Shown here: positions 1 through 11,079 of the stretch, in pieces
Numbering within the stretch: the first letter of the stretch is position 1
Layout: each line of letters opens with the position of its first letter
Assembly (NCBI RefSeq): GCF_007858535.1
Contig: NZ_CP040174.1
Span: forward strand, 620,001-684,000
DNA length: 64,000 nt
Source of the DNA: Arthrobacter sp. UKPF54-2
GTDB taxonomy: Bacteria; Actinomycetota; Actinomycetes; Actinomycetales; Micrococcaceae
Direction: 5' to 3'
The notes under the pieces: model-generated
Seen by the model: the letters and a program-made list of their open reading frames with translations, nothing else
The model's database searches: none
Told to the model about the DNA's origin: nothing
Program-made: the position numbers and the translations under genes

Positions 1-1355
1 TAAACAACTTCGTAGAGGGCTTTGTCGAGCCACAACGCCACAAAAAGGGGCGAGTCGCGGTCAATGGTGCCGGGCGTGACCTCCGCGTAGCCGGCCAGGA
101 AGGCCTCGGCGCAGTCGTCCACCCAGTCCGCGGGCACCACGGCATCGTCGTATTCGCGGACGGCCGCCCCGGCGGCGTAGTCAAAGGAGCGCAGCATGCC
201 GACGACGTCGCGCAGCGGAACGTCCGGGAAGTTGCGTTCGGAGATCGGCCGCAGCGGTTCGCCCTCGAAGTCGAGGATGGCCCAGCGCGCGGGCATCCCC
301 GGGCCGCCGGGGACCTGGAGGATCTGGCCGAGGTGCAGGTCGCCGTGGATCCGCTGCAGGCGGCCCGCGCTGCTGCCTTCGAGGCGCGCCAGCAGGGCCT
401 CCAGTTCATCGTCGAAGGGTCCGACGGCGGCGCCAGCTTCCGCCCATGACTGCCGTACGCGCTGGGCGACGCCGGGCGCGATGTCCCCGCCCGGCACCGT
501 CTCGGCGGCGGTGCCCAGCGCCTCGGCCAGGCGGCGGTGCACGGTGGCCGTGGCGACGCCGAGGGCGCGGGCCTCTGCCGTGAAGCCGGTTCCGGTGCTG
601 GCCGCATCCACGGCGAGGCGCCAGGCGTCCAGGCCGCCGGCCAGGAATTCGTGCGCGACGGCAAGCTCGCCGCGGGCCGTCGAGGCGCCTCCGGGGCCGG
701 TCCATTCGCCGGTTACCCAGCCGAGGGTGGCCGGCACTTCCGCGGTGCGGCCCCCGGTCAGCGCAGCGCCGATCTCAACCTCGGGGTTCTGGCCCTCGGA
801 CAGCACCCGGAAGAATTTGAGGATCGCCGCGGAGCCGCCGTCGTCGACGATCACCGAACTGTTGGACTGCTCGCCGGAGAGCACCCGCACCTTGCCGGTG
901 GCAAAGGGCAGCCGGTGGCCCGATTCCACCAGGTGGCCGGCGGCGGTGCCGTCAGCGGTGGCGCCGCCTGCCCGCATGAGTTCCAGCCAAGCCGCGATGA
1001 ATGCGGGGTCGTGGACGCCGTCGTAGATCCAGCCGCGGGCCGGGTCCGCGCCGTCTGCGGGGATTTCCCCCAGCAGGGCGGCTCCGGCGCCGGCCAGCGG
1101 CAGCGAACGGAAGCTGAGCGGCACCTGCACGACGTCGGTGCGGTTGCCGTCCGCCGTCGGATACGTCACGGCGAGGAGCAGGACCTCCAGCCCGACGCCG
1201 GCCTCCGGCGCGGCGGAGTCCGCGGCGGGTTCGAGGCGCACACGGCCGGCCGGTTCGAAGCTGAAGTGCGCGCTCTTGACGGGGAACCAGCGCTGGCGCG
1301 GGAGCCAGCTGCGCAGCAGGGCGTCAAGCGCGGGGGGCAGGGTGGGTGGGGTCAT
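1..1355 (-). CDS. mak: Maltokinase, 3' end outside window
   Basis: Phosphorylates maltose to maltose 1-phosphate with ATP, linking TreS (trehalose to maltose) to GlgE. The ATG lies one base after the treS stop codon, so the two are probably co-translated. The N-terminus carries the maltokinase-type RQRWF cap motif. The C-terminal half has the kinase catalytic loop HGDLHLGQ and the metal-binding ILDFEGEP, the aminoglycoside-phosphotransferase-like fold known for this family. The frame is open to the window edge and ends at LDKALYEVV, normally close to the C-terminus, so only a few residues are probably missing from roughly 450-455. It is third in a minus-strand glgE-treS-mak operon. Function assignment is strong because of the neighbours. 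Confidence 0.9.
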   Translation of the reverse strand, partial: MTPPTLPPALDALLRSWLPRQRWFPVKSAHFSFEPAGRVRLEPAADSAAPEAGVGLEVLLLAVTYPTADGNRTDVVQVPLSFRSLPLAGAGAALLGEIPADGADPARGWIYDGVHDPAFIAAWLELMRAGGATADGTAAGHLVESGHRLPFATGKVRVLSGEQSNSSVIVDDGGSAAILKFFRVLSEGQNPEVEIGAALTGGRTAEVPATLGWVTGEWTGPGGASTARGELAVAHEFLAGGLDAWRLAVDAASTGTGFTAEARALGVATATVHRRLAEALGTAAETVPGGDIAPGVAQRVRQSWAEAGAAVGPFDDELEALLARLEGSSAGRLQRIHGDLHLGQILQVPGGPGMPARWAILDFEGEPLRPISERNFPDVPLRDVVGMLRSFDYAAGAAVREYDDAVVPADWVDDCAEAFLAGYAEVTPGTIDRDSPLFVALWLDKALYEVV

Positions 1356-1356
1356 T

Positions 1357-3153
<1,797 letters not shown>

Positions 3154-3158
3154 TGGCG

Positions 3159-5231
3159 CTACCTCCGGATGCTCAGGATGTGGGCGGGTTCGACATGTGC
3201 GTCCAGGCGGACGTAGTTGTACTCGCCCCATTCCCAGCTGTCGCCGGTCAGCAGGTCATCGACGATGAAACGGCCGTTGTGCGTCAGGTTCTCCGGGTCC
3301 AGCTCGAGGGCTGCCAGGTCCAGCGTCACGGTGCTTTCCCGGATGCCATGCGGATCCACGTTGACCACGATGATCAGGGTGTCCTTGGTGCCGTCGGGGA
3401 GGGTCTTGTGTTTCGAGTAGACCACGGTGGCGTTGTCCGTGCTCTGGTGCAACGTCAGGTTCTGTAGGTCGCCGAGGGCGGGGTGGGAGTGCCGGATCTC
3501 GTTGAGCCGGGTCAGGTACGGGGCCAGGGTGCGGCCGGATTCTGTGGCCGCGTCCCAGTCGCGGGCCTTGTACTCGAACTTCTCGTTGTCGATGTATTCC
3601 TCCGCGCCGGGCCGGGCGACGTGCTCGTAGAGCTCGTAGCCGGCATAGACACCCCAGATCGGGCTGGCGGTGGCGGCGAGCGCGGCGCGGATCTTGAACG
3701 CCGCCGGGCCGCCGAACTGCAGGTACTCGGTGAGGATGTCCGGGGTGTTGACGAAGAAATTCGGCCGGAAGAACGCCGGGGATTCGTGGCTGACTTCCTG
3801 GAAGTAGGTCTCCAGCTCCGCCTTGGTGTTGCGCCAGGTGAAGTAGGTGTAGGACTGCTGGAACCCGGCGCGGCCCAGCGCGTGCATCATGGCGGGCCGG
3901 GTGAAGGCCTCGGCGAGGAAGACGACGTCGGGGTGCTTTTTGTTAACCTTGGCGATCAGCCATTCCCAGAACCACACCGGTTTGGTGTGCGGGTTGTCCA
4001 CGCGGAAGATCTTCACGCCGTGGCTGATCCAGAGCAGGACGATCCGCAGGATCTCGTTGGAGAGGCCGGCGGGGTCGTTGTCGAAGTTGAGCGGGAAGAT
4101 GTCCTGGTACTTCTTCGGCGGGTTCTCGGCGTACGCGATGCTGCCGTCCACCCGGGTGGTGAACCACTCGGGATGGCTCTGCACCCAGGGGTGGTCCGGG
4201 GCGGCCTGCAGCGCGAGGTCCAGGGCCACCTCCAGGCCTAGCTCGCCGGCGCGGGCCACAAAAGCGTCAAAGTCCTCGAAGGTGCCCAGGTCCGGGTGGA
4301 TGGCGTCGTGGCCGCCCTCCTTAGCCCCGATGGCCCAGGGTGAGCCCGGGTCGTGCGGGCCGGCCAGCAGGGTGTTGTTCGGGCCCTTGCGATGGGCGGT
4401 GCCGATCGGGTGGATCGGCGGCATGTAGATGATGTCGAAGCCCATGGCCGCGACGGCGTCGAGGCGCTGCGCGGCGGTGCGGAACGTCCCGGAGGTCCAT
4501 TCGCCGGTGTCGTGGTTGCGGACGGCGCCCTCGGAACGGGGGAAGAACTCGTACCAGGCGCCGCGGCCGGCCAGTTCACGCTCCACCAGCAGGGGGTAGG
4601 GCTCGGAAACAGTGACGAGTTCGCGGATCGGCTGGCGTGCGATGACGGCGGCCACGTCGGTGCTGAAGCCGGCGGCCAGGCGCTCCTCCGGGGTCTTGGA
4701 GCCGTCGGAGAGGCCGACGACGGCGATCCGGAGGGTCCGCCGGTCGGCGGAGGGGCGGGTGGCGTCCTCTGACGCCTCGGTCAGCAGGGCGGCGCCTTCG
4801 GCAAGCATCAGGTCGACGTCGATGCCCGCCTCAATCTTGACCTCGGCGTTGTGGTGCCAGGTGCCGTAGCGGTCGTGCCAGGCTTCGATCACGAACGACC
4901 ACCTGCCGGTGGACGACGGGGTGAGCAGACCTTCCCAGCGGTCGGTGCCCTTGCCCCGGTCGCCCCGGGGCGGGGCCAGCCGGACGCGCTGCCGCTCTTT
5001 CCCGCGCGGGTCAAGGAGCACGGCGCTGACGCCGAGCATGTCGTGGCCCTCCCGGAATGCGGTGGCTCCGACGACGATGCTCTCCCCTACGACGGCCTTG
5101 GCGGGGAACTTCCCGTCCTCGACCGCGGGCTGTACGGCAGTGATGGGAAACCTGCCGAATTTCAGGCCATCCGTGATCAGGGCCTTCGGCTTTTGCTTGG
5201 ACACGGCACTGGTTCGCGAGTTAGTCGTCAC
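3159..5231 (-). CDS. glgE: Maltosyltransferase GlgE
   Basis: Alpha-1,4-glucan:maltose-1-phosphate maltosyltransferase (EC 2.4.99.16), which extends linear glucan from maltose 1-phosphate. The product is 690 residues, GH13_3 length. An N-terminal beta domain covers about the first 200 residues. The catalytic domain then has YEFFPRSEG, the substrate loop [13 protein letters not shown] (near 274-286), [11 protein letters not shown] with the nucleophile Asp near 412, and FLAEAFTRP with the acid/base Glu near 441. First gene of the glgE-treS-mak operon, divergent from glgP across about 140 bases that must hold both promoters. In mycobacteria, maltose 1-phosphate build-up when GlgE is missing is toxic, which fits tight operon linkage to the kinase. 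Confidence 0.95.
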   Translation of the reverse strand: MTTNSRTSAVSKQKPKALITDGLKFGRFPITAVQPAVEDGKFPAKAVVGESIVVGATAFREGHDMLGVSAVLLDPRGKERQRVRLAPPRGDRGKGTDRWEGLLTPSSTGRWSFVIEAWHDRYGTWHHNAEVKIEAGIDVDLMLAEGAALLTEASEDATRPSADRRTLRIAVVGLSDGSKTPEERLAAGFSTDVAAVIARQPIRELVTVSEPYPLLVERELAGRGAWYEFFPRSEGAVRNHDTGEWTSGTFRTAAQRLDAVAAMGFDIIYMPPIHPIGTAHRKGPNNTLLAGPHDPGSPWAIGAKEGGHDAIHPDLGTFEDFDAFVARAGELGLEVALDLALQAAPDHPWVQSHPEWFTTRVDGSIAYAENPPKKYQDIFPLNFDNDPAGLSNEILRIVLLWISHGVKIFRVDNPHTKPVWFWEWLIAKVNKKHPDVVFLAEAFTRPAMMHALGRAGFQQSYTYFTWRNTKAELETYFQEVSHESPAFFRPNFFVNTPDILTEYLQFGGPAAFKIRAALAATASPIWGVYAGYELYEHVARPGAEEYIDNEKFEYKARDWDAATESGRTLAPYLTRLNEIRHSHPALGDLQNLTLHQSTDNATVVYSKHKTLPDGTKDTLIIVVNVDPHGIRESTVTLDLAALELDPENLTHNGRFIVDDLLTGDSWEWGEYNYVRLDAHVEPAHILSIRR

Positions 5232-5372
5232 AGCCTCGACGTTATCTACAAATCGCGCAGAATGCTAAGGCCGCTCAGTTTTTTCGGGCGAATCCTGAAG
5301 GCAATCCGACATTTACCGGAAAGAAACCCAAACCTGTTCCGGGGCCCTAAGTTGTCCGTTAGTGTTTCGCTG

Positions 5373-7991
5373 GTGAAGGCTATCCGCAGATTTACCGTCC
5401 GAACCGTTCTTCCCGAATCGATCCGGCCTTTGGCGCGGCTCGCCACCAACCTTCGCTGGTCGTGGCACCTGCCCACCAGGGATCTCTTCGAGCAGCTGAA
5501 CCCGGCAATTTGGGCCGAGAGCGCGCACGATCCGGTGACCTTCCTGGGCCTGGTCAGCCGGGAGGAACTGCAGCGCCTCGCCGCGGACCAGGAGGTGGTC
5601 CGCCGCGTCCATGCGGCCGCCGCGGACCTGGACCATTACCTGGAACAGCCCCGCTGGTACCAGAGCCTGGGCGAGGACGCGCCCCGCTGCATTGCGTACT
5701 TCTCACCCGAGTTCGGAATCACCGAGGTCCTGCCGCAGTACTCCGGCGGCCTCGGCATTCTGGCCGGGGACCATCTGAAGGCGGCCTCGGACCTCGGCGT
5801 GCCGCTGATCGGCGTCGGTCTGCTCTACCAGGCTGGCTACTTCAAGCAGTCGCTCTCCCGCGACGCCTGGCAGCAGGAGACTTACCCCGTTCTGGACCCC
5901 GACGGCCTGCCGCTGACGCTGCTCCGTGAGGCCTCCCCGGACGGCAACGGCCGGCCCGTCCAGATTTCGCTCCCTCTCCCCCACGGCCGCAGGCTGCTGG
6001 CGCACGTGTGGCGGGCCGACGTCGGGCGTGTCCCGCTGCTGCTGCTCGACTCCAATGTGGCCGGCAACGACGACGCGGCGCGCGGCATCACCGACCGCCT
6101 CTACGGCGGCGGCGGCGACCACCGGCTGCAGCAGGAGCTCCTGCTGGGCATGGGCGGCGTCAAGGCGCTGCGCGCCTACCAGAGGCTGACGGGCGCCCCC
6201 GCGCCGGAGGTGTTCCACACCAACGAGGGCCATGCCGGTTTCCTCGGCGTCGAACGCATCCAGGAACTGATGTCCGGGGAGAACCCGCTGAGCTGGGACG
6301 AAGCCCTGACCGCGGGCCGCGCCTCCACCGTGTTCACCACGCACACGCCGGTCCCGGCCGGCATCGACCGCTTCGAGACCTCGCAGATCGAGCATTTCTT
6401 CACCGCCGGGCTGGCCCCGGATGTCCCGCTCGGCAAGATCCTGGACCTGGGCCGGGAGGACTTCGCCGACGGCAACCCGTTTGTCTTCAACATGGCCGTG
6501 ATGGGGCTGCGGCTGGCCCAGCGCGCCAACGGCGTTGCGAAACTGCACGGCGTTGTCTCCCGCGGCATGTTCTCCGCGCTCTGGCCGGGCTTCGACCATG
6601 CGGAGGTCCCTATCACCTCGGTCACCAACGGTGTCCACGTGCCCACCTGGGTTGACCCCCGGGTGTCTCAGCTGGCCCGCGAGCAGTTCGGCTCGGATGC
6701 CGAGACGGAGGGCCGCTGGGACCTGGCCTACAACGTCAGCGACGAGGCGCTGTGGGCGCTCCGCCGCGAAATGCGGGTGTCTCTGGTCGAGGACGTCCGC
6801 CGCCGGCTCCGGGCCGCCTGGAAGAAGCGCGGCGCGGCGGACGCCGAGCTGTCCTGGACCGATTCGGTGCTGGATCCCGACATCCTGACCATCGGCTTCG
6901 CCCGCCGCGTGCCCACCTACAAGCGCCTGACACTGATGCTGCGCGACCCGGAGCGGCTCAAGGCCCTGCTGCTGCACAAGACCCACCCGATCCAGCTGGT
7001 GATCGCGGGCAAGTCGCACCCGGCGGACGACGCCGGCAAGAAGATGATCCAGGACCTGGTCCGTTTCACCGACGACCCCGAGGTCCGGCACCGGATTGCC
7101 TTCCTGCCCAACTACGACATTGCGATGGCCCGGACCCTGTTCCCGGGCTGCGACGTCTGGCTCAACAACCCGCTCCGCCCGCTCGAGGCGTGCGGGACCT
7201 CCGGCATGAAAGCCGCCATCAACGGCTCGCTCAACCTCTCCGTGATGGACGGCTGGTGGGACGAGATGTACGACGGCGAGAACGGCTGGGCGATCCCTAC
7301 GGCGAACAACGACGCGTCCCCGGAGGAACGCGACGACATCGAGGCGGCGGCGCTGTACGAGCTGCTCGAAACGCAGGTAGCGCCGAAGTTCTACGGCCTC
7401 ACGGTTTCCGACGGCGCCGGTGCCGCCGGCCCCTCGCAGTCCGGGCCGCAGAAGGTCCCGACGCACTGGGTCTCGATGATCAAGCACACCATGACGCACC
7501 TGGGACCGGCGGTGTCTGCGGACCGGATGCTGCAGGACTACGTCAACATCCTCTACCGGCCCGCCGCGATCGCCGGACGGAACGCCTCGGCAGACAACTT
7601 TGCCGAGGCGAAGGCCCTGGCGGCCTGGTCCTCGCGGATCCGGGCCGCGTGGCCCCAGATCCAGGTGGAGCACGTGGATTCGGTGGGTGTTTCCGAGGAC
7701 CCGCAGATCGGCGACGACCTGCAGGTGAACGCCTACGTGGCGCTTCATTCCGTGCCGCCGCAGGACGTGTCGGTGGAGGTGGCCTACGGCCGCGCCGAGG
7801 ACAGCGACGAACTCGCCGACGTCACTGTGGCGGAACTGCAAGCAGTCGAGGACCTTGGCAAGGGCCGGTACCTGTTCAGCGGCACCCTCGTGATCGACCG
7901 GTCCGGATCCTTCGGCTACACCGTCCGGGTGCTGCCGAAGCACGAGGGGCTCGCGTCCAAGGCCGAGCTGGGGCTGATCGTCAACGCCTAG
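5373..7991 (+). CDS. glgP: Alpha-glucan (glycogen) phosphorylase
   Basis: Releases glucose 1-phosphate from glucan ends (GT35, PLP-dependent). The product from the chosen GTG is 872 residues, typical of the shorter actinobacterial phosphorylases, and begins VKAIRRFTVRTVLPESI followed by the family N-terminal motif LATNLRWSWH. The pyridoxal-phosphate lysine is in GTSGMKAA (Lys near 613), and YFSPEFGI and VFTTHTPVPAGIDRF are also present. The frame continues open far upstream, but that part is antisense to glgE and not phosphorylase-like. No strong ribosome site precedes the GTG, and an in-frame TTG 21 bases upstream is an alternative. The stop overlaps the convergent barstar stop in a shared CTAG. 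Confidence 0.9.
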   Translation: MKAIRRFTVRTVLPESIRPLARLATNLRWSWHLPTRDLFEQLNPAIWAESAHDPVTFLGLVSREELQRLAADQEVVRRVHAAAADLDHYLEQPRWYQSLGEDAPRCIAYFSPEFGITEVLPQYSGGLGILAGDHLKAASDLGVPLIGVGLLYQAGYFKQSLSRDAWQQETYPVLDPDGLPLTLLREASPDGNGRPVQISLPLPHGRRLLAHVWRADVGRVPLLLLDSNVAGNDDAARGITDRLYGGGGDHRLQQELLLGMGGVKALRAYQRLTGAPAPEVFHTNEGHAGFLGVERIQELMSGENPLSWDEALTAGRASTVFTTHTPVPAGIDRFETSQIEHFFTAGLAPDVPLGKILDLGREDFADGNPFVFNMAVMGLRLAQRANGVAKLHGVVSRGMFSALWPGFDHAEVPITSVTNGVHVPTWVDPRVSQLAREQFGSDAETEGRWDLAYNVSDEALWALRREMRVSLVEDVRRRLRAAWKKRGAADAELSWTDSVLDPDILTIGFARRVPTYKRLTLMLRDPERLKALLLHKTHPIQLVIAGKSHPADDAGKKMIQDLVRFTDDPEVRHRIAFLPNYDIAMARTLFPGCDVWLNNPLRPLEACGTSGMKAAINGSLNLSVMDGWWDEMYDGENGWAIPTANNDASPEERDDIEAAALYELLETQVAPKFYGLTVSDGAGAAGPSQSGPQKVPTHWVSMIKHTMTHLGPAVSADRMLQDYVNILYRPAAIAGRNASADNFAEAKALAAWSSRIRAAWPQIQVEHVDSVGVSEDPQIGDDLQVNAYVALHSVPPQDVSVEVAYGRAEDSDELADVTVAELQAVEDLGKGRYLFSGTLVIDRSGSFGYTVRVLPKHEGLASKAELGLIVNA

Positions 7992-8344
7992 AGGCAGACG
8001 GTGATGACGGCTAGGTCTTTACCGGCGTAGCGTTCGGCGTCCTGCAGGATTTCGCAGATGATGCCGAAGGACCGGTCGGCGCGGAAGGCTGCGGGGACCT
8101 GCCAGATGAAGGTGAGCGGCGGCTGGCCGTCCTCGCTGACGGCGTCGGCGAAGTCGTGGAGCGAATCGTTGAGGGCGTCGAGGTTCACGCCGTAGTGCTC
8201 AGGGAAGTCCAGGGCCTCGCCGAAGGTCTCCAGCACCGCCTTCTTGGAATCCGCGGCAGGGATTACCAGGGCGCGGCGGCCGGCGTCGTGCACGTGGGCC
8301 CGCAATTCGTCGAGGGTCCAGGTGTCGGCGGAGAAAATCTTCAT
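7988..8344 (-). CDS. Barstar-family RNase inhibitor
   Basis: A 118-residue protein with the barstar signature FPEHYGVNLDALNDSLHD, the segment that inserts into the RNase active site in Bacillus barstar, followed by the usual hydrophobic strand TFIWQVP. It should act in the cytoplasm as an intracellular inhibitor of a guanyl-specific ribonuclease. Its ATG is 6 bases after the stop of the RNase Sa-like gene on the same strand, so toxin and inhibitor are almost certainly co-transcribed. Its own stop shares CTAG with the glgP stop, leaving no room for a terminator. Assignment to the family is firm; pairing with the adjacent RNase is inferred from position. Confidence 0.88.
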   Translation of the reverse strand: MKIFSADTWTLDELRAHVHDAGRRALVIPAADSKKAVLETFGEALDFPEHYGVNLDALNDSLHDFADAVSEDGQPPLTFIWQVPAAFRADRSFGIICEILQDAERYAGKDLAVITVCL

Positions 8345-8350
8345 GGGCCC

Positions 8351-8863
8351 CTACTTGCCTTCGGCGATGAATTTGAATGATTCGTAATGATCGGCGGTGT
8401 AATATTTTTCGCCAGCTTCCCCGACCACGATCCGGCGGGCACCCCGGTCCGACTCCCCAGGAGTCCGTACGGTGTATTCGCGGTAATACCCGGAGGCTTT
8501 TCGCGGGAGAATGCGTTCGAAATTCCCGAAGGTGACATTGTCCCGGGAATACGGGTACGGGCCGCCCCTGGCGATCAGGTCCAAGGTCTGCCGTGCCTCA
8601 GGCGGGAGTTCCGAGGCCTTAATTTCCGGCAGTCCGGAGGGATTGGCGACGCCGGCGGCCGGCCGAGATGCGGTGGCACCCGGGGAGGATGCGCTCGGGC
8701 CGGCCGCCGGCCGAGATGCGGTGGCACCCGGGGAGGATGCGCTTGGGGGCGCGGCGGTCGGTGCGGTCCCGGCCTGCGGCGGGCCTCCCAGCACAAAGGC
8801 CAGCATCACCAGTCCCAGCAGCACGGCGAGCAGGGCGGCCAGCCGCCGGACGTTGCTAGACAC
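8351..8863 (-). CDS. Secreted RNase Sa/barnase-type guanyl-specific ribonuclease
   Basis: A 170-residue exported or membrane-tethered RNase. An N-terminal hydrophobic segment (about residues 8-25) follows RR, then comes an Ala/Ser/Pro-rich linker with a duplicated 16-residue unit. The catalytic domain (about 78-170) is readily recognised as Streptomyces RNase Sa-like: GPYPYSRDNVTFGN, GYYREYTV, RGARRIVVG and ADHYESF. By comparison with RNase Sa the catalytic set Glu54, Arg65, Arg69 and His85 corresponds to Glu129, Arg140, Arg144 and His159, all present. The cysteine pair of RNase Sa is absent. The GTG start overlaps the glgX stop by 8 bases; an upstream in-frame TTG (8893) is less likely. It precedes its likely barstar inhibitor. 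Confidence 0.87.
   Translation of the reverse strand: MSSNVRRLAALLAVLLGLVMLAFVLGGPPQAGTAPTAAPPSASSPGATASRPAAGPSASSPGATASRPAAGVANPSGLPEIKASELPPEARQTLDLIARGGPYPYSRDNVTFGNFERILPRKASGYYREYTVRTPGESDRGARRIVVGEAGEKYYTADHYESFKFIAEGK
8656..8745. repeat. Tandem 48-bp duplication in RNase linker
   Basis: Two nearly identical copies of a 48-bp unit lie head to tail; the segment CCGAGATGCGGTGGCACC begins at 8663 and again at 8711. The duplication is in frame and encodes the repeated linker element (S/P)SASSPGATASRPAAG between the membrane segment and the RNase domain. The number of copies may vary between strains by slippage or recombination. Confidence 0.9.
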
Positions 8864-10967
8864 GGTAGATGCTGATGCTGTTGGCCTGGACAATGTCCCG
8901 CTCGCCGGAGGAGATGCGGACGCCTTGGCGGCGGTCGTGCAGCTCGGAGGTGGTCAGGCGCAGCTCGTAGAGGCGGTTGCCGCCGCCGTCGTCGTTGGGG
9001 ATGACCGGCAGGGTGACCTTGACGTCGTCGGCGCCGCCGTTGACCACCACCAGTCCGTCCACGCGGCCGTCGTCGGAGCCCAGCAGGAGCTGGACCACCC
9101 GGTGTCCCGGGTCCTGCCAACGGTCCCCGGACATCGGCTCGCCGTGGACGTCGAACCAGTGGAAGTAGGACTGCTGGTCGCGGGCCGGGTAGTCATGCGG
9201 CTGGCCGGCGAGGAACTCCTTGCGCAGCCGGATGATGCGTTTGGTGCTGCGCAGCATGGAGTGCGATTCCGGGGTGCTGGTCCAGTCGATCCAGGTCATC
9301 GGGTTGTCCTGGCAGTAGGCGTTGTTGTTCCCCTGCTGGCTGCGGCCGATTTCGTCGCCGGCGGTGATCATGGGCACGCCCTGGGAGATCATCAGCGAGG
9401 CCATCAGGTTCCGGCTGGTCTGCGCGCGCCGGGCGAGGATTTCCTCGTCTTCGGTGCGGCCCTCGAAGCCGTGGTTGTAGCTGCGGTTGTCGCCGTGGCC
9501 GTCGCGGTTTTGCTCCCCGTTCGCCTCGTTGTGCTTGCGGTCGTAGGAGACCAGGTCGGCCAGGGTGAACCCGTCGTGAGCGGTGATGAGGTTGACCGAG
9601 GCCAGCCGGCTCCGCCCCGAGGCAGCAAACAGGCCTGCGGACCCGGACAACGCGTCCGCAAGCCGCGCCACGGAACCGCCTTGCCCGCCGGCATCGATCG
9701 CGGCCCGGTCGGCGAGCCAGAATGTGCGGACGGCGTCGCGGAAATGGTCGTTCCAGTCCACCCAGCCCGGAGGGAACCGGCCTGTCTGCCAGCCGCCGTA
9801 GCCGACGTCCCAGGGTTCGGCGATGAGCTTGGTCTCGGACAGCACCGGGTCCGCGGCGATGGCGACGAGGAAGGGGTGCCGCGGGTCGAACTCGTTGGCT
9901 GCATTGCGGCATAGCGTGACGGCCAGGTCGAAACGGAACCCGTCGATGTGAAACTCGTTCACCCAGTACCGCAGCGAATCCAGCACCAGCTGCACCACCC
10001 TGGGCTCGCCGAAGTTTAGCGAGTTGCCGCAGCCGGTGGTGTCCACGTACTTTCCCTGGCCGTCGTGGCGGTAGTACTCCAGCTCGCCGAGACCGCGGAA
10101 GCTCAGGGTGGGCCCGTCCGCGCCGCCCTCCGCGGTGTGGTTGTAGACGACGTCGAGGATCACCTCGAGCCCGGCGGCATGCAGGAGTTTGACCATGCCT
10201 TTGAACTCGTCCTGCACGGCCTGCGGGCCGGCGTCCTGGGCCGCCTGGGTGGCATAGCCGGGGTGGGGGGCGAAGAACGCAGCGGTGTTGTAACCCCAGT
10301 AGTTGGTCAGTCCCAGGTTCTGCAGGTGCAGCTCATCCACGTGGAAGTGCACCGGCAGCAGCTGCACGGCCGTGACGCCGAGGGAGATGAGGTGCTCGAC
10401 CGTGGCCGGGTGCGCCATCCCGGCGTAGGTGCCCTGGAGGTGTTCGGGGATGTCCGGATGCAGCATGGTCTGGCCGCGGACATGGGCCTCGTAGATGATG
10501 GTGTTGCGCCAGGGCGTGCGCGGCGCGGAGTCCACGCCCCAGTCGAAGTCGCTGGACATCCGGACGTTGGTGATGAAGCTGCCACGCTCGTCCACGCCGC
10601 GGCCGTACGGGTCCAGCAGCAGGGGCTGCTCGCCGTCGTCGTCGAAGTCCATCGCCGGCACGGGGAGCGGCAGGGCATCCTCCGGCGAGGCACGCAGTCC
10701 GTACCGCGAGCCTGCGGGCAGCCCTTCGACGATGCCGTGGTGGACCCCGTCCGTGACGTTGGGCAGCGTTTTCAGCTGCCAGCTGCCGCCCGGCGCCTGG
10801 TAGGCGATGTCCAGGGTGGCGACGGCGGGGGCGTAGACGGCCACATTTGCGAAGGCACCCCGAGGGTCGTCCGTCGCCGGGGAACCCGTGCGCGGGACGC
10901 TGACGCCGAGCGGAAACGGCCGCGAGGCGTCTACGGTGGTAGCTGGCTCTACAAAGGACTTGACCAT
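8856..10967 (-). CDS. glgX: Glycogen debranching enzyme (isoamylase type)
   Basis: Cleaves alpha-1,6 branch points of glycogen or limit dextrin, complementing GlgP. The product is 703 residues, the normal GlgX/TreX length. An N-terminal CBM48-like beta domain is followed by a GH13_11 barrel with ILDVVYNHTAEG, GFRFDLAVTL (nucleophile Asp), LIAEPWDVGYGGWQ (acid/base Glu) and ITAHDGFTL. The family GRFPPGW segment near the active site is present. ATG start at a plausible N-terminus (MVKSFVEPATT); no strong ribosome site is visible. It heads a minus-strand unit glgX-RNase-barstar whose reading frames overlap or nearly touch. Confidence 0.93.
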   Translation of the reverse strand: MVKSFVEPATTVDASRPFPLGVSVPRTGSPATDDPRGAFANVAVYAPAVATLDIAYQAPGGSWQLKTLPNVTDGVHHGIVEGLPAGSRYGLRASPEDALPLPVPAMDFDDDGEQPLLLDPYGRGVDERGSFITNVRMSSDFDWGVDSAPRTPWRNTIIYEAHVRGQTMLHPDIPEHLQGTYAGMAHPATVEHLISLGVTAVQLLPVHFHVDELHLQNLGLTNYWGYNTAAFFAPHPGYATQAAQDAGPQAVQDEFKGMVKLLHAAGLEVILDVVYNHTAEGGADGPTLSFRGLGELEYYRHDGQGKYVDTTGCGNSLNFGEPRVVQLVLDSLRYWVNEFHIDGFRFDLAVTLCRNAANEFDPRHPFLVAIAADPVLSETKLIAEPWDVGYGGWQTGRFPPGWVDWNDHFRDAVRTFWLADRAAIDAGGQGGSVARLADALSGSAGLFAASGRSRLASVNLITAHDGFTLADLVSYDRKHNEANGEQNRDGHGDNRSYNHGFEGRTEDEEILARRAQTSRNLMASLMISQGVPMITAGDEIGRSQQGNNNAYCQDNPMTWIDWTSTPESHSMLRSTKRIIRLRKEFLAGQPHDYPARDQQSYFHWFDVHGEPMSGDRWQDPGHRVVQLLLGSDDGRVDGLVVVNGGADDVKVTLPVIPNDDGGGNRLYELRLTTSELHDRRQGVRISSGERDIVQANSISIYRV

Positions 10968-11079
10968 CGCTTAAAGCTTAGCGGGGGAAGACAAATGAGT
11001 CGGGTTTGGTCGAAGGCGGCTTGCGCGGCGCCGGAAGCGGCCGCGCATACTTGGACTAAGCGCTGAACTGGAGGTAGCT

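Noticed and set aside
5703..7943. Very long open frame on the minus strand opposite glgP (about 746 codons).
   Set aside because: High-GC coding DNA commonly leaves an open antisense frame. Its translation has no family motif, while the plus-strand frame is a complete phosphorylase.
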